Positions 17,594-25,501 of a stretch of 64,000 nt of DNA are shown one piece after another (position 1 is the stretch's first letter; each line of letters starts with the position of its first letter). Position numbers and translations under genes: made by a program. Source of the stretch: Sphingobacterium oryzagri. GTDB lineage: Bacteria; Bacteroidota; Bacteroidia; Sphingobacteriales; Sphingobacteriaceae. Below the pieces are notes generated by a model that saw only the letters and a program-made list of their open reading frames with translations, made no database searches and was not told the origin of the DNA. The stretch is from positions 4,464,001 to 4,528,000 of the forward strand of contig NZ_CP117880.1 in the NCBI RefSeq assembly GCF_028736175.1, in the 5' to 3' direction.

Positions 17594-18426
17594 GTGATCA
17601 CTTGCCAGCGATAAGTAATCATTTGCCAGCGATAAGCAATCACTTGCTAGCGATAAGCAATCACTTGCCAGCGATAAGTAATCACTTGCCAGCGATAAAG
17701 GATCACTTGCCAGCGATAAAGGATCACTTGCCAGCCATAAGTAATCACTTGCCAGCCATAAGTAATCACTTGCCAGCCATAAGTAATCACTTGCCAGCCA
17801 TAAGTGATCACTTGCCAGCCATAAGTGATCACTTGCCAGCGATAAGTAATCATTTGCCAGCGATAAGCAATCACTTGCTAGCGATAAGCAATCACTTGCC
17901 AGCGATAAGTAATCACTTGCCAGCCATAAGTAATCACTTGCCAGCCATAAGTAATCACTTGCCAGCCATAAGTAATCACTTGCCAGCCATAAGTAATCAC
18001 TTGCCAGCCATAAGTAATCACTTGCCAGCCATAAGTGATCACTTGCCAGCCATAAGTGATCACTTGCCAGCCATAAGTAATCACTTGCCAGCAATAAGTA
18101 ATCACTTGCCAGCCATAAGTAATCACTTGCCAGCCATAAGTAATCACTTGCCAGCCATAAGTAATCACTTGCCAGCCATAAGTAATCACTTGCCAGCCAT
18201 AAGTAATCACTTGCCAGCCATAAGTAATCACTTGCCAGCCATAAGTAATCACTTGCCAGCCATAAGTAATCACTTGCCAGCCATAAGTAATCACTTGCCA
18301 GCCATAAGTAATCACTTGCCAGCCATAAGTAATCACTTGCCAGCCATAAGTAATCACTTGCCAGCCATAAGTAATCACTTGCCAGCCATAAGTAATCACT
18401 TGCCAGCGATAAAGGATCACTTGCCA
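17594..18426. repeat. 21-bp tandem satellite array, 39 full units plus a partial unit
   Basis: Each unit is a variable triplet (GTA mostly; GTG, GCA or AGG) followed by an 18-base core ATCACTTGCCAGCCATAA. Units start every 21 bases from 17594 to 18392 with no insertion or deletion; the fortieth (18413) is cut after 14 bases. The core varies mainly at one base (C, G, once A, in AGC-ATAA) and twice each at two other sites. Units 25-38 are identical; units 1-5 match 12-15 with unit 16 changed at one base. Because 21 is divisible by 3, one plus and two minus frames stay open through all or most of the array, giving heptapeptides such as ISNHLPA, ASDYLWL and VITYGWQ. Those frames have only TTG starts and no known fold, so I treat the array as non-coding. 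Confidence 0.93.
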
Positions 18427-19030
18427 AGCCAAGATCAGCGTAGTGACTAAGCGGCGGTATCCCTGGAAGTGTGTAAACTGGTTTTTAGTTTTTCAGGCTT
18501 CATCCTTTTTTAACTACAAAATCATCGTTATATGTCCTACATTATTAAAAAAAACATACTATTTTTATTTTTAAGAATAATACATTAATCTAGACGACAT
18601 CATATTGCTGTGAGTTTTTTAATCTGGATACGATCCATACGCTAGAAATAACCAAAAAACCTTCGGGCAGTAATAAAGCCGATAGCGTACGTTCAGCTTC
18701 TTGCCAAGGGACATTTTAAGAGGTGTAAATTAAGAATTATTCAACCCTATATCGTCAACAACTCAGCTTGATCCGCTATCCTAAAGTATATATACAATAC
18801 GCTGCACTTTGCTGGTATAAAAGCTACGTTTAAAAGCAAGCATTGATGTTGCTCGGTGCCGGGAAAAGGAATCACTTTATTTTCCATGATCTGTTCAATA
18901 TAAACCTGCGCATTTTCTAGTAAGCCGTTGGAGCGTGGCTTCCGCAAGGTCAATTGTTTCTAGCGCGATGTTGATAAGCAACGGCAGGCAAGTCTGCTTA
19001 TTAAGCTAGCCAAAAACATTGGCGTTATTC
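18427..19030. other. gene-free stretch downstream of the array
   Basis: About 600 bp, AT-rich to 18600 and more mixed after. A minus-strand frame at 18747-18953 (68 codons, TTG start) reads like a fragment of a protein but matches nothing I know. I see no structured RNA, IS end or repeat. Confidence 0.5.
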
Positions 19031-19591
19031 TTAAATTTTTGCTCGTATTCGGCTCAGCGTCACCTGAGAAATTCCTAAATACGATGCGATAAACCCTAGT
19101 TTGATGCTGCTGACCAAATTGGGCGCACGATCAAGCAATTCTTCATAACTCTCTTTTGCCGTCTTGAAAAGTTTGGACATCAGCCGATATTCTATTTTCA
19201 ACGTTTCTATTTCCGCCAGTCTCCTTCCCCAGTTGGCAATACCGACCGAGTCGGCAAATAACGCTTGCAACGCGACGACTTCCACTTTATACAGGTCAGA
19301 TGCTTCCATCGCTTGAATCGTTTCATAACCTATCTCCCCATGTACATAACTGTTTAACTGAATTAATGCATTACCAGGAAAAGCAAAGTCTAAAATAATT
19401 TCACGCTCTTCCTTTTGGTAAAATATGCGAAAAGAACCCGAGCGGATAAAATAGATAAAACGCGATCGCTTGCCAGCTTCTATAATATTCTGCCCTTTTT
19501 CAGCATGCACTTCCTCAAAAAGAGCAGATAAGCGATTACTATCGGCCTCACTGAGCTTCGCAATACGCGCAAGAATCGTTAAGGCTTCCAT
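19031..19591 (-). CDS. Crp/Fnr-type transcriptional regulator
   Basis: A 186-residue protein read from ATG 19591. Residues about 20-110 form the cyclic-nucleotide-binding-like barrel (EKGQNIIEAGKRSRFIYFIRSGSFRIFY); residues about 135-186 form the winged helix, ending KLGFIASYLGISQVTLSRIRAKI. Many Bacteroidota members lack cAMP-binding residues, and none are obvious here. The start lies inside the last codons of the LpxH-type gene, a 13-bp overlap, so the two are translationally coupled. A longer frame to 19648 exists but would overlap its neighbour more. The target genes are unknown. Confidence 0.87.
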   Translation of the reverse strand: MEALTILARIAKLSEADSNRLSALFEEVHAEKGQNIIEAGKRSRFIYFIRSGSFRIFYQKEEREIILDFAFPGNALIQLNSYVHGEIGYETIQAMEASDLYKVEVVALQALFADSVGIANWGRRLAEIETLKIEYRLMSKLFKTAKESYEELLDRAPNLVSSIKLGFIASYLGISQVTLSRIRAKI

Positions 19592-20322
19592 TTGTGTAAA
19601 ACCAGTTGCTGTCCGTCCCATACGGCATACGTAAAATAATGAATCCACTCGCCTAAATTGACAATCCGACTATTGCCGTTGAGCGTTACGTCATAAGGCA
19701 GGTGTCGATGACCAAAAATAAAATAATCAACCGACTCCTTTTTGAGGTAATCTTTCGCATATTGAATAAGCCATTCCCGATCTTCGCCCAAAAACCGTTC
19801 TTCCGTGCCACTGGAAGCCCGACTATGCTGCGACCAACGATGTGCTATACCAATTCCAAGATTGGGATGCAGCCTTGCGAAAAGCCATTGGCAAATCCGG
19901 CTACGAAAGATTTTTTTCAAGAATTTATACTTAGCATCGCCCGGCCCCAGCCCATCGCCATGATGGATGTAAAAACGCCGACCATCCAGATGCAAAATCA
20001 GCTCGTCATCGATAATCGTTGCGTCGAGTTCATCTTTCAGGTATTGAAACATCCACATATCGTGGTTGCCTTTAAAAAAAATAATCTCCACACCCAGATC
20101 AGCTATTTCTGCCAGCTTACCAAAAAAGCGCATAAAGCCCTTTGGCACAACGGTACTGTACTCAAACCAAAAGTCGAAAATATCTCCTACCAAATACAAG
20201 GCTTTGGCATCGTGTTTTATCGTATCAAGCCAAGCAACGATGCGCTGCTCGCGCGCACGTGAGGTGCTATAGGGTGATACACCGAGGTGAAAATCAGAAG
20301 CAAAATATATCTTATCTCTCAT
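19579..20322 (-). CDS. lpxH: UDP-2,3-diacylglucosamine diphosphatase, LpxH type
   Basis: A 247-residue metallophosphoesterase from ATG 20322 (MRDKIYFASDFHLG); a longer frame to 20391 adds a tail without family similarity. Metal-binding motifs in order are DFHLG, GDIFDFWF, GNHDMW, HHGDGLG and FGHRH, as in LpxH, which cleaves UDP-2,3-diacylglucosamine to lipid X in lipid A synthesis. Membrane association through a helical insert (residues about 125-175) is expected. The Crp/Fnr gene overlaps its 3' end. Confidence 0.85.
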   Translation of the reverse strand: MRDKIYFASDFHLGVSPYSTSRAREQRIVAWLDTIKHDAKALYLVGDIFDFWFEYSTVVPKGFMRFFGKLAEIADLGVEIIFFKGNHDMWMFQYLKDELDATIIDDELILHLDGRRFYIHHGDGLGPGDAKYKFLKKIFRSRICQWLFARLHPNLGIGIAHRWSQHSRASSGTEERFLGEDREWLIQYAKDYLKKESVDYFIFGHRHLPYDVTLNGNSRIVNLGEWIHYFTYAVWDGQQLVLHKWKP

Positions 20323-20509
20323 GCTGTATGCCTCAAATCTAGAGAAAAAAAACGGATTAACAACAGCGCTCAACAGCTTAAAAGGTATCAAAATTTGAGC
20401 ATAAATTAGTTAATCTATAGGAGTTCCATCGGAAAATTGTGGCCATCATCCTTGTTTTTCGTAACTTGCGTATAGACTATGGCGTATAGCGCTTAAAAAT
20501 AAGTAGATT

Positions 20510-22657
20510 ATGAATAGAAATTTGGCAATTATGCTTTTGGCGGTTAGCTTTAGCGCCTGTCAACAGCAAAACACGATCGAATCAAAAAAAGACATGGTAG
20601 TAAAGCCTTATCCACAAACCGAAAAAATCGAACAAAAAGACAGTTACTTTGGCACGGAGGTAGCAGACCCCTATCGCTGGCTGGAAGATGATTTATCGGA
20701 TAAAACCAAACAATGGGTAACCGCGGAGAACGCCGTAACCGATGATTACCTGCAACAGATCCCTTTTCGGGAAGCCATTCGCCAGCGACTGGAAACGCTT
20801 TGGAATTTTGAAAAAGAAACCGCGCCATTCCAGGAGGGCGAATACATCTATTACTACAAAAATGATGGTTTGCAAAATCAATACGTGCTTTACCGCAAAA
20901 AAGGAGAGAAAGGCAAAGAAGAGGTCTTTTTAGATCCGAATAAATTTTCTGCCGATGGCACAACCTCGCTGGCGGGAATTTCCTTTAGCAAAGATGGCTC
21001 GTTAGTAGCTTACCAAATATCGGAAGGCGGATCTGACTGGAGAAAGGTCATCGTATTACAAGCTGCTGATAAGCAGGTGGTAGGTGATACGTTAATCGAT
21101 GTGAAATTTTCTGGATTAGCCTGGCGGGGCAATGAAGGATTTTATTACAGCAGTTATGATAAACCAAAAGAAGGTTCGGCGCTCTCAGCCATGACCGACC
21201 AGCATAAGTTGTTTTTCCACAAGTTAAATACTGCACAAAGCCAAGATGCCTTGATTTTCGGTGGTCAGGCAACGCCGCGCCGTTACGTCAGTGCCAACTT
21301 AACGGAAGATGAACGCTTCCTGATTGTATCTGCGGCCAATACGACATCTGGAAACGAGCTTTATATCAAAGATCTCAGTACGCCAAATGCTGCTTTTGTC
21401 ACCGTAGTTGATAATATGGAGAAAAACCACGCGATTATAGACAATGACGGCACCAAGCTATTTATTTACACGGAGCTCAACGCGCCAAACGGTAAACTGG
21501 TCTATGCCGATGTCGCCAAGCCGCAAACGGCAAATTGGCAAGAGCTGATTAAAGAAACGGATCAGGTGCTCTCCCCTTCTACTGGTGGCGGGAAAATCTT
21601 TGCTATTTACCTGAAGGATGCCACATCACTGGTTAAGCAATATGATCGATCAGGAAAACTAGAGCGCGAGATTGAACTACCTGGCTTGGGAACGGCTTCA
21701 GGATTTGGCGCTAAGCGTGCCGATAAAGACCTGTATTATTCGTTTACAAACTACGTTAATCCAGGCACAATCTACAAATACGATATCGCCAGCGGCGAAT
21801 CAACCGTCTATAAAACCGCTGCGATCAAGTTTGATCCAAGTCAATATGAATCAAAGCAGGTATTTTATCCTTCTAAAGATGGTACAAAAATTCCGATGAT
21901 CATCACCTATAAAAAGGGTATCAAATTGGATGGCACCAATCCTACTATGCTTTACGGATACGGCGGCTTTAATATCAGCTTGACCCCGAGTTTCTCCACA
22001 AGCAACGTCATTTTGCTGGAACAGGGCGGTGTGTATGCTGTTGCAAACCTAAGAGGTGGCGGTGAATATGGTGAAAACTGGCATTTAGCCGGCACCAAGA
22101 TGAAAAAGCAAAATGTATTTGACGATTTTATCGCAGCAGCGGAATATCTTATCCAGGAAAAGTACACGTCGTCAGAAAAACTGGCTATCGCAGGCGGTTC
22201 CAATGGCGGCTTACTCGTCGGAGCCTCGATGACACAGCGGCCTGAGCTTTTCAAAGTAGCATTCCCCGCGGTGGGTGTGCTTGATATGTTACGCTATCAC
22301 AAGTTTACGGCCGGAGCAGGCTGGGGCTTTGATTACGGCACCGCAGATGATAGCAAAGAGATGTTTGATTACCTCTATCAATACTCGCCGTATCACGCCT
22401 TAAAACCGGAAACAGATTATCCGGCGACGATGGTTACTACAGCCGATCATGACGACCGTGTGGTGCCGGCACATTCCTTTAAGTTCGCAGCACGTTTGCA
22501 GGAATACAATAAAGGTAGCAACCCGGTTTTGATTCGTATAGAAACCAATGCGGGGCACGGTGCTGGAAAATCGACAGCGATGGTTATTGCTGAGCAAACG
22601 GACAAGTGGTCGTTTATGTTTCAAAACATGCAGCTTCCATACAAAGAAGTAAAATAA
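20510..22657 (+). CDS. prolyl oligopeptidase family serine peptidase (S9A), lipoprotein
   Basis: A 715-residue protein with lipobox SFSAC (Cys17), so probably lipid-anchored in the periplasm. The N-terminal seven-bladed propeller begins after the DPYRWLEDD motif typical of prolyl oligopeptidase. The catalytic triad is Ser564 (AGGSNGGLL), Asp648 (ADHDDRVVP) and His683 (NAGHGAG), spacing close to that of the porcine enzyme. It cleaves short peptides after proline. It is followed at once by a strong terminator. Confidence 0.93.
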   Translation: MNRNLAIMLLAVSFSACQQQNTIESKKDMVVKPYPQTEKIEQKDSYFGTEVADPYRWLEDDLSDKTKQWVTAENAVTDDYLQQIPFREAIRQRLETLWNFEKETAPFQEGEYIYYYKNDGLQNQYVLYRKKGEKGKEEVFLDPNKFSADGTTSLAGISFSKDGSLVAYQISEGGSDWRKVIVLQAADKQVVGDTLIDVKFSGLAWRGNEGFYYSSYDKPKEGSALSAMTDQHKLFFHKLNTAQSQDALIFGGQATPRRYVSANLTEDERFLIVSAANTTSGNELYIKDLSTPNAAFVTVVDNMEKNHAIIDNDGTKLFIYTELNAPNGKLVYADVAKPQTANWQELIKETDQVLSPSTGGGKIFAIYLKDATSLVKQYDRSGKLEREIELPGLGTASGFGAKRADKDLYYSFTNYVNPGTIYKYDIASGESTVYKTAAIKFDPSQYESKQVFYPSKDGTKIPMIITYKKGIKLDGTNPTMLYGYGGFNISLTPSFSTSNVILLEQGGVYAVANLRGGGEYGENWHLAGTKMKKQNVFDDFIAAAEYLIQEKYTSSEKLAIAGGSNGGLLVGASMTQRPELFKVAFPAVGVLDMLRYHKFTAGAGWGFDYGTADDSKEMFDYLYQYSPYHALKPETDYPATMVTTADHDDRVVPAHSFKFAARLQEYNKGSNPVLIRIETNAGHGAGKSTAMVIAEQTDKWSFMFQNMQLPYKEVK

Positions 22658-22676
22658 GTAAGCACTTACAGCTAGT

Positions 22677-22714
22677 GAAAGCCCGGGTCTTGTGTAAGAT
22701 CCGGGCTTTCTTTT
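22677..22714 (+). terminator. terminator after the prolyl oligopeptidase
   Basis: Arms GAAAGCCCGG (22677-22686) and CCGGGCTTTC (22701-22710), extended by TCTT/AAGA pairing around a GTGT loop, are followed by TTTTT. Confidence 0.88.
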
Positions 22715-22822
22715 TACCGACAAGCCTGTTGGTAAAGTTTGGTTTACCGAGCGTTCTCCAACGCTCACCGAGTTTTCACACCGCTTAGTCTAATTGCTAT
22801 GTCCGAAATAAGATAGCTAACC

Positions 22823-22830
22823 TACCTTTG
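22823..22830 (+). promoter_or_regulatory. possible -7 element (TACCTTTG) for the NTF2-like gene
   Basis: TACCTTTG matches TAnnTTTG and lies 52 bp before the ATG at 22882. TTG at 22794-22796 is 26 bp upstream, a longer gap than usual for the -33 element. Confidence 0.4.
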
Positions 22831-22881
22831 AAGTATCAAATAACACAAAAAACACACATTAAAACATAAAACATAGACGTT

Positions 22882-23307
22882 ATGAAAAAGACATTAGCAA
22901 CCATCGCCAGCGCATTCATTATGATCACTTCCATGAGTGCATTCGCCATCGAAAAATCAAGCCCGCTTAAACATGCCGCATCGGCAACTGCAGTAAGCGA
23001 CTATCTGCAAGCAACGACACGAGGAACAACGACGCAAGAGGATCTCTTTGCCGATAGTTTTGCATACAGCAACACGGCTAACGGCGATAGCTTTGATAAG
23101 AAAGCCTATACCGACTTTTTAAAGGCACATCAAGCTATTCAGTTTGATTGCGAGACAAGCTATACCATCCTTGACGAAACTGGAAAAACCTGTATCGCGA
23201 AAGCAACGATGAAATTTGATAATTTTACGCGTGTCGATTATATCACGCTTCAGCAAGGTGGCGACGGATGGAAAGTAAGCAAGGTGGTTACCAGTTATGC
23301 TAAATAA
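22882..23307 (+). CDS. exported NTF2-like / lumazine-binding-like small protein
   Basis: A 141-residue protein with a signal peptide ending in AFA (about residue 22). The mature part (ATAVSDYLQATTRGTTTQEDLFADSFAYSNT, cut by turns, then DYITLQQGGDGWKVSKVVTSY) fits the SnoaL/NTF2-like or putative lumazine-binding fold seen in Bacteroidota secreted proteins. No catalytic residues are evident. It may bind a small molecule; the role is unknown. Confidence 0.72.
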   Translation: MKKTLATIASAFIMITSMSAFAIEKSSPLKHAASATAVSDYLQATTRGTTTQEDLFADSFAYSNTANGDSFDKKAYTDFLKAHQAIQFDCETSYTILDETGKTCIAKATMKFDNFTRVDYITLQQGGDGWKVSKVVTSYAK

Positions 23308-23382
23308 TCCACTTTTAGCCGTTGGATTATTAATGATCTAAAAAAGATGGGCCTAGTAAAAAATAACTATTTCAATAAATAA

Positions 23383-23413
23383 AAAAAGACACCTCGTAAT
23401 GAAGTGTCTTTTT
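23383..23413 (-). terminator. terminator of the tRNA-Asp cluster
   Basis: Arms AAAAAGACAC (23383-23392) and GTGTCTTTTT (23404-23413) form a stem. Read on the minus strand, it follows the last tRNA within two bases and ends in a T run. Confidence 0.8.
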
Positions 23414-23414
23414 G

Positions 23415-23488
23415 CGGTCTGGACGGGACTCGAACCCGCGACCCCATGCGTGACAGGCATGTATTCTAACCAGCTGAACTACCAGACC
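23415..23488 (-). tRNA. tRNA-Asp (GTC), copy 3 in transcription order
   Basis: A 74-base cloverleaf on the minus strand with acceptor arms GGTCTGG/CCAGACC, anticodon loop CTGTCAC giving anticodon GTC, and T-arm GCGGGTTCGAGTCCCGT. No CCA is encoded. The tRNA body is identical to the two upstream copies. Confidence 0.96.
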
Positions 23489-23528
23489 ATGATCTTTAAA
23501 AGTGTATCGTAATACGATTGAAATTGAG

Positions 23529-23602
23529 CGGTCTGGACGGGACTCGAACCCGCGACCCCATGCGTGACAGGCATGTATTCTAACCAGCTGAACTACCAGA
23601 CC
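23529..23602 (-). tRNA. tRNA-Asp (GTC), copy 2
   Basis: Same 74-base sequence and anticodon GTC as the copies on both sides, separated from each by short AT-rich spacers of 40 and 60 bases. Confidence 0.96.
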
Positions 23603-23662
23603 AATTTCTTTTAAAGATGTATTTTTAAGAACGTTTTTGAAGCTGTGCTTCCTTTATTTTTG

Positions 23663-23736
23663 CGGTCTGGACGGGACTCGAACCCGCGACCCCATGCGTG
23701 ACAGGCATGTATTCTAACCAGCTGAACTACCAGACC
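23663..23736 (-). tRNA. tRNA-Asp (GTC), copy 1
   Basis: First copy in transcription order, identical in body to the other two. It lies 72 bases after the stop codon of prfA on the same strand, so it could be transcribed from the prfA promoter or its own. Confidence 0.96.
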
Positions 23737-23808
23737 TAAACCCTTCTTCCGAGAAGGTGTGCAAATATAGTGTTTATTTCTAAATCCGCTAAACTTTTTT
23801 GAAAAAAT

Positions 23809-24882
23809 CTAGTCTACAGCACCCTCTTTCATCTTTTCTGCATTTTCAGCAAACTGCAACGCATCGATAATTCCTTGAATATCACCATCCATAATAGCCG
23901 GAAGATTGTACATCGTCATACCGATACGGTGCTCCGTAACGCGACCTTGCGGATAGTTATAAGTACGTACTTTTGCTGAGCGGTCTCCTGTTGACACCAT
24001 CGTTTTACGTTTGGCCGCAACATCACCGTGTTTTTTCTGCACTTCCAGTTCGTATAGCTTATTCCGAAGCATCTCCATCGCCAACTCGCGATTGGCCAAC
24101 TGTGAGCGTTCTACCTGACAAACCACGACGATACCGGAAGGTTTATGCGTTAATTGTACTTTCGTCTCTACCTTGTTCACGTTCTGACCACCAGCACCAC
24201 CGGAACGGGATGTTTGCAGTTCAATATCGCCAGGATTCAATTCCACATCCACATCTTCTGCCTCCGGCAATACCGCTACAGAAGCAGCCGATGTATGCAC
24301 ACGACCTTGCGTTTCGGTATCTGGCACACGTTGTACACGGTGTACGCCAGATTCATATTTTAATTGTCCATAAACATCGTCGCCAATAACTTTCAAGATC
24401 ACCTCTTTATAACCACCAGAAGTTCCTTCCGTTACATCCATCACTTCATTACGCCAGCCTTTGGTTTCGAAATAACGTGTGTACATACGGTAAAGATCGC
24501 CCGCGAAGAGCGCCGCTTCGTCACCGCCCGATCCACCACGGATCTCCAGAATCGCATTTTTGCCATCTTCCGGATCTTTAGGGATCAGCATTAAGCGTAT
24601 TTCTTCTTCTTTCTCATCTTTCTTTGTCAGCAGCAAATCTTGCTCTTCTTTGGCCATCTCGCGCAACTCCTGATCTTTCTCGTTGGCCAAGATATCCTTG
24701 TTCGCATCGATATTGCTGACGATATTTTTGTAGATATGGTATTGCTCTACAATTTTGCCAAGGTCTTTGTATTCTTTGTTCAACTTTGCGAACCGCTTCA
24801 TATCATTGATGGTTTCGGGATTGCTCAATTCAGCTTCCACCTCTTCCCATCGCTCTTTTATGGCTTGTAATTTCTCTAACAT
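23809..24882 (-). CDS. prfA: peptide chain release factor 1
   Basis: A 357-residue class I release factor. The stop-codon-reading tripeptide is Pro187-Asp188-Thr189 (PxT), which marks RF1 (UAA and UAG) and not RF2 (SPF). The GGQ loop at residues 231-233 (SGGAGGQNVNK) triggers peptide release on the ribosome. Length and domain order are normal for RF1. It is transcribed toward the tRNA-Asp cluster. Confidence 0.97.
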   Translation of the reverse strand: MLEKLQAIKERWEEVEAELSNPETINDMKRFAKLNKEYKDLGKIVEQYHIYKNIVSNIDANKDILANEKDQELREMAKEEQDLLLTKKDEKEEEIRLMLIPKDPEDGKNAILEIRGGSGGDEAALFAGDLYRMYTRYFETKGWRNEVMDVTEGTSGGYKEVILKVIGDDVYGQLKYESGVHRVQRVPDTETQGRVHTSAASVAVLPEAEDVDVELNPGDIELQTSRSGGAGGQNVNKVETKVQLTHKPSGIVVVCQVERSQLANRELAMEMLRNKLYELEVQKKHGDVAAKRKTMVSTGDRSAKVRTYNYPQGRVTEHRIGMTMYNLPAIMDGDIQGIIDALQFAENAEKMKEGAVD

Positions 24883-24937
24883 ATTATATATAGCTATTAA
24901 ACAGGCGTCGCCTGCCTATCTATTTTTTTATCAGCCA

Positions 24938-24945
24938 CAAAAGTA
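24938..24945 (-). promoter_or_regulatory. possible -7 element (TACTTTTG) for prfA
   Basis: On the minus strand, TACTTTTG fits TAnnTTTG and would give a 5' leader of about 50 bases. The leader holds a dyad CAGGCG-T-CGCCTG at 24902-24914. No clear -33 box is visible. Confidence 0.4.
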
Positions 24946-24960
24946 CGCAAAATTTTATTA

Positions 24961-25290
24961 TTAATGTGATGAAACCACTTTCAGACCGATGATTGAAGCG
25001 ATCAGCGTGAAGATGAAAAACACACGCCAAAAGTCGGCCGGCTCTTTAAATATAATAATACCAACAAGCACCGTTCCGACGGCCCCAATACCTGTCCAAA
25101 CTGCATATGCTGTACCTAAGGGCAGTTCCTGCGTAGCCTTCATCAACAGCAGCATACTCACGATCAAAGACAAGCCAAAGCCACCGTACCACAGGTACAT
25201 TTCAGTTCCCACGCTTTGCTTTGCTTTTCCAAGACAGGATGTAAATCCTACTTCAAACAATCCGGCAATAACTAAATAAATCCAATTCAT
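24961..25290 (-). CDS. small multidrug resistance (SMR) family transporter, Gdx/SugE-like
   Basis: A 109-residue protein with four membrane helices from ATG 25290 (MNWIYLVIAGLFEVGF); a longer frame to 25338 is unlikely. The essential Glu is residue 13, and GTAYAVWTGIGAVGTV is typical of SMR proteins, closest by eye to the SugE/Gdx guanidinium-exporter branch. It works as a dual-topology homodimer driven by protons. Only one SMR gene is present, consistent with a homodimer. The substrate (guanidinium or quaternary amines) is not proven. Confidence 0.85.
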   Translation of the reverse strand: MNWIYLVIAGLFEVGFTSCLGKAKQSVGTEMYLWYGGFGLSLIVSMLLLMKATQELPLGTAYAVWTGIGAVGTVLVGIIIFKEPADFWRVFFIFTLIASIIGLKVVSSH

Positions 25291-25313
25291 ATGCTCTGTT
25301 TTTTTTATTAGCA

Positions 25314-25329
25314 CAAAGTTCGGACTTTG
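25314..25329. promoter_or_regulatory. short dyad upstream of the SMR transporter
   Basis: CAAAGT and ACTTTG flank a TCGG centre, 24 bases before the SMR start codon. It could be an operator or a small RNA hairpin. Confidence 0.35.
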
Positions 25330-25427
25330 GTAGGGCAATGCTTTTTACAAATGCTAAAAAAACAAAAGCGGCTCCAATAGCGTATAAGACGTAAGAGAGC
25401 CCTCTTTAGTATATCTGGAGCAAAAAA

Positions 25428-25455
25428 AAGAAGGTGTCTAAAAAGGCACCTTCTT
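25428..25455 (-). terminator. hairpin downstream of the IS transposase
   Basis: Arms AAGAAGGTG (25428-25436) and CACCTTCTT (25447-25455) form a stem. On the minus strand it is followed by a run of T, so it would stop transcription from the transposase gene. Confidence 0.7.
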
Positions 25456-25501
25456 CTGTTTTTACAGTTTTTTCGCTTCGATACATTTTTCGTTTCCAAT
25501 A

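Noticed and set aside
17594..18426. CRISPR array
   Set aside because: Repeats are contiguous with no unique spacers, and no cas gene is nearby.
17474..18450. Long open frames across the satellite (282-317 codons, heptapeptide repeats on both strands)
   Set aside because: They follow from a stop-free 21-bp unit, begin only at TTG codons inside the repeat and show no upstream signals; three long frames (one plus, two minus) overlap the same bases.
18747..18953. Minus-strand frame of 68 codons
   Set aside because: TTG start only, no family match, and an overlapping frame looks equally plausible; at most a decayed fragment.
25291..25340. Guanidine-II (mini-ykkC) riboswitch upstream of the SMR gene
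   Set aside because: Only one small hairpin is present, with loop CCGA on the transcript instead of two hairpins with ACGR loops.
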